The translations under genes and the position numbers were made by a program. Positions 8,891 through 18,033 of a stretch of 64,000 nucleotides of DNA are shown here, in pieces. The notes beneath the pieces are model-generated. The model had not been told where the DNA came from and searched no databases. It saw nothing but the letters and a program-made list of their open reading frames with translations. The DNA is from Cellulomonas dongxiuzhuiae. GTDB taxonomy: Bacteria; Actinomycetota; Actinomycetes; Actinomycetales; Cellulomonadaceae. Each line of letters starts with the position of its first letter. Within the stretch, counting starts at the first letter, position 1. The DNA lies in assembly GCF_018623035.1 (NCBI RefSeq), contig NZ_CP076023.1, forward strand, positions 2,046,001 through 2,110,000, read 5' to 3'.

Positions 8891-9742
8891 GTGAGCCGCA
8901 CGTCCCGTCGTGTCGCCGACCCCGACGGCCGCATGCCGCTGCGCGAGCACCTGCGCGAGCTGCGCCGCCGGACCGTGCTCATCGCGCTCGGCCTGGTGGT
9001 CGGCGCCGTCGCGGGCTGGCTGCTGTACGAGCCGGTGTTCGACCTGCTCCAGCAGCCCATCCTCGACGCGGCCGACAGGCGGGGGCCGAGGGTCTCCCTG
9101 AACTTCCTGGGCGTGGCGACCGCGTTCGACGTCCAGGTCAAGATCTCCCTGTTCCTGGGCGTGCTGTTCAGCGCCCCCTGGTGGATGTACCAGCTGTGGG
9201 CGTTCATCACCCCCGGTCTGACGTCCAAGGAGCGCAGGTACGCGGTCGGGTTCCTCGCCGCCGGCGTGCCGTTGTTCTTCGCCGGCGCCGCGCTCGCCTG
9301 GTGGGCGGTGCCCAACGCGGTGCACCTGTTCATCGACTTCGCCCCGGACAGCACGACCAACTTCGTGGACGCCCAGCTCTACCTGGGCTTCGTGATGCGC
9401 GTCGTCCTCGCCTTCGGCCTCGGGTTCCTCCTGCCCGTCGTGATGGTGGCGCTCAACTTCGCGGGCGTCGTGCGCGCCCGCACCTGGCTCGCCGCATGGC
9501 GCTGGGCGGTCCTGGTCGCGTTCGTGTTCGCCGCGATCGCGACCCCCACACCGGACGTCGTCACGATGCTGGCCGTCGCGATCCCCATCTGCCTGCTGTT
9601 CTTCGCCGCGCTCGGCGTCTGCCTGCTGCACGACCGGGGGATCGACCGCAGGCTCGTCGCCCAGGGGCTGCCGCGCCTCGACGGGACCATGGCCGACGAC
9701 GGTGCCGAGCGGACGACCGACACCGCACCGGGCGCCGGGTGA
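8891..9742 (+). CDS. tatC: Twin-arginine translocase subunit TatC
   Basis: This 283-residue, six-span membrane protein recognises twin-arginine signal peptides. It has the N-terminal MPLREHLRELRRR motif, the conserved FLGVLFSAPWWMYQLWAFITPGL-type loop (9151-9222), and late spans with VRARTWLAAWRW and ATPTPDVVTM. The start is GTG close behind tatA. Its stop overlaps the lipid kinase start (GTGA). Confidence 0.95.
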   Translation: MSRTSRRVADPDGRMPLREHLRELRRRTVLIALGLVVGAVAGWLLYEPVFDLLQQPILDAADRRGPRVSLNFLGVATAFDVQVKISLFLGVLFSAPWWMYQLWAFITPGLTSKERRYAVGFLAAGVPLFFAGAALAWWAVPNAVHLFIDFAPDSTTNFVDAQLYLGFVMRVVLAFGLGFLLPVVMVALNFAGVVRARTWLAAWRWAVLVAFVFAAIATPTPDVVTMLAVAIPICLLFFAALGVCLLHDRGIDRRLVAQGLPRLDGTMADDGAERTTDTAPGAG

Positions 9743-10653
9743 GCACGCTCGGCCTCGTCGTCAACCCCGCCGCCGGCACGGGCCGCGGCACGAGCGTCGG
9801 ACGCCGCGCCCACCGCCTGCTGAGCCGCGCCGGGCACGACGTCCACGACCTGTCCGCCCCGACCCTCGCCCAGGCCACCGACCGGGCGCGCCAGGCCGCC
9901 ACCGCGGGCCTGGACGCCCTCGTCGTCGTCGGGGGCGACGGCATGGTGCACCTCGGCGTCGGGATCGTCGCCGGCACACCGCTCCCGCTCGGCATCGTCG
10001 CCGTCGGCACCGGCAACGACGTCGCGCGCTCCCTCGGGCTGCCACGCGGCGACGTCGACCGGGCCGTGGCGGTCGTCGACCGCGCGCTGCGCACCGGACC
10101 ACGCGACGTCGACGCCCTGCGCGCCGGCCCGCTCGACGGCAGCACCGTGCGGTGGTGCGCGGGCGTCCTGTCCTGCGGGCTCGACGCCGCGGTCAACGCG
10201 CGCGCCAACGCCCTGACCTGGCCGCACGGGCACGCCCGCTACCTGCGGGCCCTGGTGCCCGAGCTCGCCGCGTTCCGCCCCTACGGCTACCGCGTCCGCG
10301 TCGACGACACCACGTGGGAGTCCGCCGGGACACTCGTCGCCGTCGCCAACACCCCCTGGTTCGGCGGTGGCCTGCCCATCGCACCCGACGCCCGACCCGA
10401 CGACGGGCTCCTCGACGTCGTGCTGGCCGGCCCCTTCTCCCGCCGGGAGGCCCTCGGGATCTTCCCGCGCATCTACCGGGGCAGGCACGTCGACGACCCG
10501 CGCGTGCGCGTCCTGCGCGGCCGGCACGTGGTGGTCGAGGCCGCCCTCGACCTCGGCCCGCCACCGCCGGCCGCGTTCGCGGACGGCGAGCGCGTCGGGG
10601 ACCTGCCGCTGCTGGTCGAGCTGGTCCCGGGAGCCCTGCGCGTCCTCGGGTGA
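9739..10653 (+). CDS. Diacylglycerol/lipid kinase family protein
   Basis: This 304-residue protein has the DAGK catalytic fold: N-terminal VVNPAAGTGRG, the nucleotide-binding VVVGGDGMVHLGV and IVAVGTGNDVARSLGLP, and the C-terminal lobe with GGGLPIAPDARPDDGLLDVV. The family (YegS/BmrU type) phosphorylates lipids such as diacylglycerol at the inner membrane face; the substrate here is unknown. The GTG start overlaps the tatC stop. The same kinase-like gene between tatC and helY is common in this part of the actinobacteria. Confidence 0.9.
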   Translation: MSTLGLVVNPAAGTGRGTSVGRRAHRLLSRAGHDVHDLSAPTLAQATDRARQAATAGLDALVVVGGDGMVHLGVGIVAGTPLPLGIVAVGTGNDVARSLGLPRGDVDRAVAVVDRALRTGPRDVDALRAGPLDGSTVRWCAGVLSCGLDAAVNARANALTWPHGHARYLRALVPELAAFRPYGYRVRVDDTTWESAGTLVAVANTPWFGGGLPIAPDARPDDGLLDVVLAGPFSRREALGIFPRIYRGRHVDDPRVRVLRGRHVVVEAALDLGPPPPAAFADGERVGDLPLLVELVPGALRVLG

Positions 10654-10691
10654 CGCGCCCGCGCGGCGTGCCCCGCGTCGGCGGGCATGCC

Positions 10692-10706
10692 TAGGGTGAC
10701 CCCGTG
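10692..10706 (+). promoter_or_regulatory. -10 element for leaderless helY start
   Basis: TAGGGT at 10692-10697, six bases, then GTG at 10704. This is the cleanest example of the leaderless layout in the window. Confidence 0.6.
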
Positions 10707-13574
10707 CCCTCACGTCGCCGCAGCACACGCACCGCGACCGGTCCCGCCGCGCCCGGACCGGCCCCCTCCTCGCCGGCCGAGCCGTCGCCCGCCGAGCGCT
10801 ACGCCGCCTCACGTCGGCGCGCCGCCGCCGACCGCGGCGAGCTCGCCACCTTCCGCGCGCGCCTGGACTTCCCGCTCGACGACTTCCAGGTCGAGGCCTG
10901 CGCCGCGCTCGAGCGCGGCAGCGGCGTCCTGGTCGCCGCGCCGACGGGCGCCGGCAAGACGGTCGTGGGGGAGTTCGCCGTGCACCTCGCCCTCGCGGCC
11001 GGGCGCAAGGCGTTCTACACGACGCCCATCAAGGCGCTGTCCAACCAGAAGTACGCCGACCTGGCGCGCGTGCACGGCAACGAGCGCGTCGGCCTGCTCA
11101 CCGGGGACACCACCGTCAACGGCGACGCCGACGTCGTCGTCATGACGACCGAGGTGCTGCGCAACATGCTGTACGCCGGCTCCGCCGCCCTGGACGGGCT
11201 CGGGTACGTCGTCATGGACGAGGTCCACTACCTCGCCGACCGCTTCCGCGGCCCCGTGTGGGAAGAGGTGATCATCCACCTGCCCGACGACGTGCAGCTC
11301 GTGTCGCTGTCCGCCACCGTGTCGAACGCCGAGGAGTTCGGCGACTGGCTCGCGACGGTCCGCGGCGACACGACGGTCGTGGTCAGCGAGCACCGCCCGG
11401 TGCCGCTCGGTCAGCACGTGCTCGTCGGCGACCGCCTCCTGGACCTGTACGCGGGCCACGTCGATCCCACCGCGCCCGGTGTCGACCCGCCCATCAACCC
11501 GGACCTGACGCACCTGCTGCGTCGCCAGCCACCCGGCGACCGCGAGCGCCGCGGTCCGCGCGACCGCGGCGAGCGTGGCCGCGGCGGTCACCGGCCCGCC
11601 ACCGGGGTGCGACCCGTGCCACGGTTCGTCGTCGTCGACGAGCTCGCACAGGCCGGTCTGCTGCCCGCCATCGTGTTCATCTTCTCCCGCCTCGGCTGCG
11701 AGGCGGCCGTGCAGCAGTGCCTGACGGCCGGCGTGCGCCTCACGACGCCCGCCGAGCGGGCCGACATCCGGCGGGTCGCCGAGGAGCGGTGCTCCGCCAT
11801 CCCGCCCGAGGACCTCGAGATCCTGGGGTACGACGCGTTCGTCGAGGCCCTCGTGCGGGGGGTGGCCGCGCACCACGCCGGCATGCTGCCGCTGTTCAAG
11901 GAGACCGTCGAGGACCTGTTCTCGCGCGGCTGGGTCAAGGTCGTGTTCGCCACCGAGACGCTCGCGCTCGGCATCAACATGCCGGCCCGCTCGGTCGTGC
12001 TCGAGAAGCTCGTCAAGTGGGACGGCAGCGCCCACGTCGACGTCACCCCGGGGGAGTACACCCAGCTCACCGGACGTGCCGGGCGTCGGGGCATCGACAC
12101 CGAGGGGCACGCCGTCGTCGTCGCGCACGGCGCACTGGACCCCGTGCAGCTCGCCGGCCTGGCGTCGCGCCGCCTGTACCCGCTGCGCTCGTCCTTCCGG
12201 CCCACCTACAACATGGCCGTCAACCTCGTCGCACAGGTCGGCCGCGAGCGCGCGCGCGACGTCCTGGAGACGTCCTTCGCGCAGTTCCAGGCCGACCGCG
12301 GCGTCGTCGGGCTCGCGCGCCAGGCGCAGACGCACGCCGAGGCGCTCGAGGGCTACGCCGAGGCGATGTCCTGCCACCTGGGGGACTTCGGCGAGTACAT
12401 GACCCTGCGGCGGGCGATCACCGAACGCGAGCGCGGCCTGGCACGGACGGAGGCCGCGACCCGGCGCGCCGACGTGACGCGCACGCTCGAGGGGCTGCAC
12501 GCCGGCGACGTCGTGGAGATCCCCGGCGGGCGTCGCGCGGAGCACGCCGTGGTCGTCGACCCGGGCGGCAAGGGCGGGTTCGACGGGCCGCGGCCCACCG
12601 TCCTGACCACCGACCGGCAGATCCGCCGGCTGACCGTCGCCGACGTCGGGACCGGCCTGCGCACCGTGGGCCGGCTCAAGGTGCCCGCCCGGTTCGAGGT
12701 GCGCGTACCGGCGGCCCGCCGCGACCTCGCGGCTCGGCTCCGGTCACGGCTCGACGAGCTCGACCTGACCCCGGCACCCGCGCGCGGCGGGGGACGGCGT
12801 GCGGAGCGCAGGTCGGCCGCCGCCGACGACGCCGAGCTCGAGTCGCTGCGGCGCGACCTGCGCGCGCACCCGTGCCACCGGTGCCCCGACCGGGAGGACC
12901 ACGCGCGGTGGGCCGAGCGCTGGGCGCGGCTGCGCGACGAGCACGCCGCGCTCGTGCGCCGGATCTCGGGACGCACGGGGTCGATCGCGGCCGTGTTCGA
13001 CCGCATCTGCGACGTGCTGCGCACGCTCGGCTACCTCACGACGGACGAGTCCGGGGCGCTGCGCGTCACGCAGGACGGCGGCTGGTTGCGCCGCCTCTAC
13101 GCCGAGAACGACCTGGTCCTGGCGGAGTGCCTGCGCCGCGGCGTGTGGGAGGAGCTCGACGCCCCCGGGCTCGCGGCCGCCGTCTCCACGATCGTGTACC
13201 GCTCGCGGCGCGACGACGACACCGAGGCACGGGTGCCCGGCGGGCCGGACGGCAGGCTGGGGCGCGCGCTCGACGCCGCGGTGCGAGCGTGGTCGGAGCT
13301 CGAGGACCTCGAGCACGGTGCGCGCCTCGAGACGATCCAGCCGCTCGACCTGGGTCTCGTCGAGCCGATCCACCGGTGGGCCGCGGGCCGCAGCCTCGAC
13401 GCCGTGCTGCGGGGGTCGGACCTCGCAGCGGGCGACTTCGTACGCTGGTGCAAGCAGGTCATCGACGTCCTCGACCAGATCTCGGGGGCGGCGCCGACGG
13501 CGCGGCTGCGGACCACGGCCGACCGCGCGGTGACCGCGCTGCGGCGCGGGGTGGTGGCGTACTCGGCCGTGTGA
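10704..13574 (+). CDS. helY: HelY-type DEVH-box RNA/DNA helicase
   Basis: This 956-residue SF2 helicase belongs to the Ski2/Mtr4-like group. Walker A APTGAGKT is at about residue 79, DEVH at about 172, then SATVSNAEEFGDWL, TETLALGINMPARSVV and QLTGRAGRRGID. An insert of about 35 Arg/Gly-rich residues follows the first RecA-like domain (about 270-300), and the C-terminal half carries the DSHCT-like helical domain typical of HelY. It probably unwinds structured RNA or nucleic-acid hybrids. It sits downstream of tatC as in Mycobacterium but has its own leaderless promoter. Confidence 0.9.
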   Translation: MPSRRRSTRTATGPAAPGPAPSSPAEPSPAERYAASRRRAAADRGELATFRARLDFPLDDFQVEACAALERGSGVLVAAPTGAGKTVVGEFAVHLALAAGRKAFYTTPIKALSNQKYADLARVHGNERVGLLTGDTTVNGDADVVVMTTEVLRNMLYAGSAALDGLGYVVMDEVHYLADRFRGPVWEEVIIHLPDDVQLVSLSATVSNAEEFGDWLATVRGDTTVVVSEHRPVPLGQHVLVGDRLLDLYAGHVDPTAPGVDPPINPDLTHLLRRQPPGDRERRGPRDRGERGRGGHRPATGVRPVPRFVVVDELAQAGLLPAIVFIFSRLGCEAAVQQCLTAGVRLTTPAERADIRRVAEERCSAIPPEDLEILGYDAFVEALVRGVAAHHAGMLPLFKETVEDLFSRGWVKVVFATETLALGINMPARSVVLEKLVKWDGSAHVDVTPGEYTQLTGRAGRRGIDTEGHAVVVAHGALDPVQLAGLASRRLYPLRSSFRPTYNMAVNLVAQVGRERARDVLETSFAQFQADRGVVGLARQAQTHAEALEGYAEAMSCHLGDFGEYMTLRRAITERERGLARTEAATRRADVTRTLEGLHAGDVVEIPGGRRAEHAVVVDPGGKGGFDGPRPTVLTTDRQIRRLTVADVGTGLRTVGRLKVPARFEVRVPAARRDLAARLRSRLDELDLTPAPARGGGRRAERRSAAADDAELESLRRDLRAHPCHRCPDREDHARWAERWARLRDEHAALVRRISGRTGSIAAVFDRICDVLRTLGYLTTDESGALRVTQDGGWLRRLYAENDLVLAECLRRGVWEELDAPGLAAAVSTIVYRSRRDDDTEARVPGGPDGRLGRALDAAVRAWSELEDLEHGARLETIQPLDLGLVEPIHRWAAGRSLDAVLRGSDLAAGDFVRWCKQVIDVLDQISGAAPTARLRTTADRAVTALRRGVVAYSAV

Positions 13575-13654
13575 CCCGCGCTGCGCACAGCCGTGCGGCC
13601 CCGTGCGAGCCGGACACCCGTCCGGCGCCGGGGGCGTCACCCGTCCGGGGGCCC

Positions 13655-13671
13655 TATCGTGGACCGATGTG
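13655..13671 (+). promoter_or_regulatory. -10 element for leaderless amidohydrolase start
   Basis: TATCGT at 13655-13660 lies eight bases before the GTG at 13669. It supports that GTG over an in-frame GTG at 13603. Confidence 0.5.
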
Positions 13672-15300
13672 ACCTCGACCCTCTACCGGCACGGTGTCGT
13701 GCACTCTCCCGCCGACCCCTTCGCGGAGGCGCTGCTCGTCGAGGACGGTGTCGTCGCCTGGATGGGCTCGGACGACACCGCCGACGGTCTCGTCGCCGGT
13801 GTCGACGAGGTCGTCGAGCTGCAGGGCGCCCTCGTGGCCCCGGGGTTCGTCGACGCGCACGTGCACCTGCTCGAGACGGCCCTGGCCGCCGACGGGCTCG
13901 ACCTGACGCCGGCCGGCGGAGCGGTGAGCATGGCCGCGGTGCTCGACGCGGTCGCGCACGTCGCCGCGGCGCGCGGCGCGGGCGACCGCCGAATCGTGCA
14001 CGGCACCGGGTGGGACGAGGGCGCGTGGCCCGAGGGACGGCCACCGACCCGTCACGAGCTCGACGCCGCGGGGCAGGGCCTGCCGGTGTACCTCGCGCGC
14101 GTCGACGTGCACTCCGCGGTGGTCTCCAGCGCACTGGCCGACCTCGCAGGCCTGCGGGACCTGCCCGGCTGGTCGGACGACGGCCGGGTGACCGGCGGCG
14201 CGCACCACGCCGCGCGCGACGTGGCCCGCGCGGTGACCGCGGGGGAGCGCACCGCCCTGTACCGCACCGCGCTGGCGAAGGCGGCCGCGGCCGGCATCGT
14301 CTCGGTGCACGAGCAGTCGGCGCCGCACGTCGACACCCGCGACGGCCTGCGCGAGCTCCTGGCCACGACCGCGGACGCCGCGTCCGGTCTGCCGCTGGTC
14401 GTCGGCTACCGCGCCGAGGCGTGCGTCACCGTGGACGACGCCCGCGCGCTGCTGGCCGACCTTCCCGGGCTGACGGGCATCGGCGGCGACCTCAACGTCG
14501 ACGGCTCGATCGGCTCGCGGACCGCCGCCCTGCGCAAGCCGTACGCCGACGCACCGGGCACGTCCGGAACGCTGCACATGTCGGCCGAGCAGATCGCGAA
14601 CCACGTCACGGCGGTGACACGGGCCGGGAGCCACGCGGGCTTCCACGTCATCGGCGACCGCGCCCTGGACGAGCTGCTGCTGGGCCTGCGGACCGCCGCG
14701 GACGTCGAAGGCACCGCGGCGATCGCCGCGGCGGGACACCGCGTCGAGCACGCCGAGATGGTCGACGCCCACTCGCTGGCGCAGATCGTGCTGCTCGGTC
14801 TGCGGCTGTCCGTCCAACCGGCGTTCGACATCGCCTGGGGCGGCCCCGACGGGATGTACGCCACCCGGCTGGGTCGCGGCCGCGCGGCGGCGATGAACCC
14901 CTTCGCCGACCTCGCCGCCGCCGGGGTGCCCCTCGCGCTGGGGTCCGACGCACCGGTCACGCCGTTCGACCCGTGGGCCGGTGTGCGCGGCGCGTCGGCG
15001 CACCACGAGGCCGACCAGCGCATCTCGGTGCGCGCGGCCTTCCGCGCCGCGACGCGCGGCGGGTGGCGCCTCGCGGGGCTCGACCACAGCGGCGCGGGTG
15101 AGCTGCGCGTGGGCGCACCCGCGCACCTGGCCGTGTGGCAGGCCGAGCACCTCGTCGTGCAGGCCTCGCGCACGTCGTCGTGGAGCGCCGACCCGCGCGC
15201 GGGCAGCCCTCTGCTGCCCGACCTGGGCCCCGACGAGCCCGCCCCGCGCTGCCTGCGCACCACGCGCGCGGGCGTCGTCCTGCACGACGTGCTCGGCTGA
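13669..15300 (+). CDS. Amidohydrolase family 3 (YtcJ-like) protein
   Basis: This 543-residue metal-dependent hydrolase has the metal-binding motif DAHVHLLE, the family-3 block DGSIGSRTAAL, HVIGDRALDE, GHRVEHAEMVD and the late LGSDAPVTPFDPW Asp motif. YtcJ-like enzymes hydrolyse N-acyl or formamide bonds; the substrate cannot be read from sequence. It stands alone, with its own promoter upstream and a 444-bp gap downstream. Confidence 0.85.
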   Translation: MTSTLYRHGVVHSPADPFAEALLVEDGVVAWMGSDDTADGLVAGVDEVVELQGALVAPGFVDAHVHLLETALAADGLDLTPAGGAVSMAAVLDAVAHVAAARGAGDRRIVHGTGWDEGAWPEGRPPTRHELDAAGQGLPVYLARVDVHSAVVSSALADLAGLRDLPGWSDDGRVTGGAHHAARDVARAVTAGERTALYRTALAKAAAAGIVSVHEQSAPHVDTRDGLRELLATTADAASGLPLVVGYRAEACVTVDDARALLADLPGLTGIGGDLNVDGSIGSRTAALRKPYADAPGTSGTLHMSAEQIANHVTAVTRAGSHAGFHVIGDRALDELLLGLRTAADVEGTAAIAAAGHRVEHAEMVDAHSLAQIVLLGLRLSVQPAFDIAWGGPDGMYATRLGRGRAAAMNPFADLAAAGVPLALGSDAPVTPFDPWAGVRGASAHHEADQRISVRAAFRAATRGGWRLAGLDHSGAGELRVGAPAHLAVWQAEHLVVQASRTSSWSADPRAGSPLLPDLGPDEPAPRCLRTTRAGVVLHDVLG

Positions 15301-15744
15301 GGCGCGCCGCCCGCCGGGCGCGGGCGCGGGGGCGGGTGAAAAACGCCACGTTCCCCGCACCGCGGCGAAACGTCCAAGACGCCCCGAATCGCGACACGCG
15401 GGCGACACGCCGGGTGAGGCGATCCCTGAGCGGACGAAGCGGACGCACTGGCCTGCGTCGATCTCGCTGACCAGCCCGGACGCGCCCTTGACAGGGTGGG
15501 TGAGCGGGGTAGTTTCGCAGTGGCCCGTCGTTGCGGGCACCGGAGGGGGACCCACACGTACCGCTGACCGGTGTCGCACGGTCCGAGCTCCGACCGGGTC
15601 CGCGCGCTCAACAGAAAACGGCAGGCCTCGTCCTCGCCGGTACGAAGGGCGCGCGGGCCGGTCGGTCGGGCCGGCCGTGCGGTCCGGCGGCGACCCGGCA
15701 GCGGCGGGAGCGGTAGGTCCACCCTGCTGACGTACCCTGCTGCG
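15301..15744. other. 444-bp intergenic region, no convincing protein gene
   Basis: No ORF with coding character was found on either strand. It contains one near-consensus promoter (15488-15515) pointing right, 230 bp before the lnt start. The lnt frame is open back to a GTG at 15571, which would add an Arg-rich N-terminal extension of 58 residues; the leaderless signal at 15733 argues against it. A small RNA between 15520 and about 15720 is possible. Confidence 0.5.
15488..15515 (+). promoter_or_regulatory. Near-consensus housekeeping promoter
   Basis: TTGACA (15488-15493) and TAGTTT (15510-15515) are separated by 16 bases. This is the best -35/-10 pair noticed in the window. The expected transcript start is near 15522, with no ORF immediately downstream. 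Confidence 0.55.
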
Positions 15745-15747
15745 GTG
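15733..15747 (+). promoter_or_regulatory. -10 element for leaderless lnt start
   Basis: TACCCT at 15733-15738, six bases, then GTG at 15745, which is followed directly by the hydrophobic N-terminus of Lnt. Confidence 0.5.
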
Positions 15748-17313
15748 CCCCTCCCACCGTCCGCCCGCTGGCTGACGCTCGTCCTCGCCGCCGCGGGGGG
15801 CTGGATCACCCGGCTCGCTTTCCCCGATCCGGGGTGGTCGCCCCTGGCCCCCGTCGGCATCGCGCTGCTGTACCTCGCGCTGCGCCGCGACTCCGCCCGC
15901 TGGAACGCCCTTGTGGGGCTCGTGTGGGGCCTGACGTGCTTCGGACCCATGATCACCTGGGCCGACGACGCCGTCGGACCCGTGCCCTGGCTCGCGCTGA
16001 CGGTCCTCGAGGCGTCCTACGTCGCCCTGTTCGGCGCGGCCTGGGCGTGGGCACGCCGCGGGCACGCCGTGTGGCGCAGCGGGTGGTGGCAGCTCCTCGC
16101 GTTCGTGCTGCTGTGGGTGGCGGCGGAGGAGCTGCGCTCGGCGTGGCCCTTCGGGGGGTTCCCGTGGGGCAGGCTCGCGTTCTCCCAGGCCGACTCGCCG
16201 CTCGGGGCGTTCATGTGGCTGGGCGGCACACCGCTGCTCAGCGCGGTCGTCGCAGCGCTCGGGGTGCTGCTCGCGCGGGCCGCGCTTGCAGCCCGGCAGC
16301 TGCGCCTGGGACGCACCGTGGGTGCGCTTGCCGCGGCCGGTGCGCTCGTCGTGGCGTCGCTGCTGATCCCGCTCGACACCGTCGCCCAGAACGGCACGCT
16401 GCGCGTCGGCGCCGTGCAGGGCAACGTGCCCGAGCCGGGGCAGCTCGACGCGTTCGGCGAGCGACGCCAGGTCCTCGACAACCACGTGGCCGGGACGCGC
16501 GCGCTGCTGGACCGGGTCGGGCCGGGCGAGCTGGACGTCGTCCTGTGGCCCGAGAACGGCACGGACATCGACCCGCAGGTCGACGAGGAGGCCGCCCGCC
16601 TCATCGACGGCGTCGCGCAGGAGGTCGCCGCACCGATGCTCGTGGGCACCGTGCAGTACCCGGACACCGGCGGGCGCTACAACACGGCGGTGCTGTGGCA
16701 GCCGGGTGTCGGACCGGTGGCGACGTACTCCAAGCAGCGCCCCGCGCCGTTCGCCGAGTACATCCCGATGCGCTCGCTCGTCCGGCACTTCTCCGACGCG
16801 GTCGACCTCGTCACGCGCGACATGCTGCCCGGGACGGAGCCGGGGATCGTGCCGGTGGACTCGCCACGGCTGGGCCGCACCGTCGTCCTCGGCGACGTCA
16901 TCTGCTTCGAGGTGGCCTACGACGCGATCGTGCGCGAGGCGGTCGCCGAGGGCGGCGAGCTGTTGGTCGTGCAGACGAACAACGCGTCCTTCGGCTGGTC
17001 GGACGAGTCCACCCAGCAGCTCGCGATGTCACGGCTGCGTGCCATCGAGCACGGCCGGGCAACCGTCCAGATCTCGACCGTCGGTGTCAGCGCGATGATC
17101 GCGCCGAACGGGGCCGTCCTGCAGCGCACGGAGCTGTTCACGGCGGACCAGATGGTCGCGACGCTGCCGCTGCGGGAGTCCCTGACCCCGGCGACGCGCG
17201 CGGGGGAGTGGCCGGCGCTCACGGTCGACGTGCTCGCGGTGTGGATCGTCCTGGCGGGCATGGTGGGGGCGGCGCGGCGGCCCCGCGACGAGCGTCCCGA
17301 CGGTCCGGCCTGA
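15745..17313 (+). CDS. lnt: Apolipoprotein N-acyltransferase
   Basis: This 522-residue enzyme adds the third acyl chain to lipoproteins in the membrane. It has six or seven N-terminal membrane spans (about 5-215), a nitrilase-like periplasmic domain (about 225-490), and a last span at about 497-515. The catalytic triad is visible: Glu270 in WPENGTD, Lys330 in SKQRPAPFAEY and Cys387 in VICFEVAYD. The dolichol-phosphate mannose synthase domain fused to Lnt in some mycobacteria is absent. It converges with rbpA, a neighbourhood also seen in Mycobacterium (ppm1/rbpA). Confidence 0.9.
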   Translation: MPLPPSARWLTLVLAAAGGWITRLAFPDPGWSPLAPVGIALLYLALRRDSARWNALVGLVWGLTCFGPMITWADDAVGPVPWLALTVLEASYVALFGAAWAWARRGHAVWRSGWWQLLAFVLLWVAAEELRSAWPFGGFPWGRLAFSQADSPLGAFMWLGGTPLLSAVVAALGVLLARAALAARQLRLGRTVGALAAAGALVVASLLIPLDTVAQNGTLRVGAVQGNVPEPGQLDAFGERRQVLDNHVAGTRALLDRVGPGELDVVLWPENGTDIDPQVDEEAARLIDGVAQEVAAPMLVGTVQYPDTGGRYNTAVLWQPGVGPVATYSKQRPAPFAEYIPMRSLVRHFSDAVDLVTRDMLPGTEPGIVPVDSPRLGRTVVLGDVICFEVAYDAIVREAVAEGGELLVVQTNNASFGWSDESTQQLAMSRLRAIEHGRATVQISTVGVSAMIAPNGAVLQRTELFTADQMVATLPLRESLTPATRAGEWPALTVDVLAVWIVLAGMVGAARRPRDERPDGPA

Positions 17314-17347
17314 GCCGACCGGCCGGACCCGTCCGGCACCGGGCAGC

Positions 17348-17381
17348 ACGACGCCCCGGTGGCGGACCACCAGGGCGTCGT
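17348..17381. terminator. Bidirectional hairpin between lnt and rbpA
   Basis: ACGACGCCC (17348-17356) pairs with GGGCGTCGT (17373-17381); inside it GGTGG pairs with CCACC around a CGGA loop. The 14 base pairs with one mismatch lie between convergent genes. There is no T-run, as usual in high-GC genomes. Confidence 0.65.
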
Positions 17382-17407
17382 CGCAGCACCAGGAACGTGC
17401 GGCAGGG

Positions 17408-17752
17408 TCAGGCGCTGCGGCGCAGCTTGCCCGCGCGCAGCAGGCCCAGACGCTCGTCCAGCAGCTCCTGCAGCTCGTTGACCGTCCGCCGCTCCAGGAG
17501 CATGTCCCAGTGCGTGCGCGGCGGCTTGCCCGCCTTGGCCTCCGGCTGCGCCGCGTCCCGCAGCAGCGCCTCGGCGCCGCACCGGCACTCCCACACCAGG
17601 GGGACGTCCGCCTCGACGGAGAACGGCAGGATGATCGTGTGCCCGTTGGGGCAGTCGTAGTGAGCCTGAAGACGAGGGGCGAAGTCGACGCCGTCCTCGG
17701 TCTCCATGCTGTGGGACCCGATGCGCATGCCGCGCAGGGACCTGTTGGCCAT
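17408..17752 (-). CDS. rbpA: RNA polymerase-binding protein RbpA
   Basis: This 114-residue actinobacterial protein binds RNA polymerase and the principal sigma factor and stabilises the open complex. The N-terminus MANRSLRGMRIGSHSME is characteristic. The core has a zinc-ribbon-like YDCPNGHTIILPF and WECRCGAEALL, and the C-terminal sigma-interacting helix is THWDMLLERRTVNELQELLD. The start was chosen because CACGGAGG lies seven bases ahead of the ATG. The frame is open further upstream without family similarity. Confidence 0.95.
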   Translation of the reverse strand: MANRSLRGMRIGSHSMETEDGVDFAPRLQAHYDCPNGHTIILPFSVEADVPLVWECRCGAEALLRDAAQPEAKAGKPPRTHWDMLLERRTVNELQELLDERLGLLRAGKLRRSA

Positions 17753-18017
17753 GGTGGACCTCCGTGCCGTGTCGTCCCGGTGGCTCGAGCGTGCGAGTCC
17801 CGCCGGATCGTGAGTCGAATCGTTACTACCTGACAGTCCAACGTGGCCGGGCACCCCGATGTTCCGGCCTGCCGTGAAGGTCTGGTGAACACACACTTTG
17901 ACAGCAACGCAGGCCCGTCGCGCGCCAGGACGGGGGAGTCGCGGCCGATCCACCCGGATTTGGTCCGCACGGTGGTCCGGTCGGGTGGCGCCGCGCGTCA
18001 GGGTCATCACCCGTGCC

Positions 18018-18033
18018 TAGGGTGGTGCGCATG
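18018..18033 (+). promoter_or_regulatory. -10 element for leaderless aldo/keto reductase start
   Basis: TAGGGT at 18018-18023, seven bases, then ATG at 18031. The rest of the 278-bp gap to rbpA (17753-18030) must hold the rbpA promoter, but no clear one was found. Confidence 0.55.

Noticed and set aside
15571..15744. N-terminal extension of Lnt from GTG 15571
   Set aside because: The extra 58 residues are Arg/Gly/Ser-rich without family similarity, and TACCCT at 15733 marks a better leaderless start.
13654..16788. Open frame of more than 1000 codons on the minus strand across the amidohydrolase and lnt
   Set aside because: It is antisense to two recognised genes, shows no domain and has shadow-frame composition.
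17753..18010. N-terminal extension of RbpA upstream of ATG 17752
   Set aside because: RbpA normally begins MANRSLRG-like, with a ribosome-binding site at the proper distance; the upstream frame crosses the promoter region.
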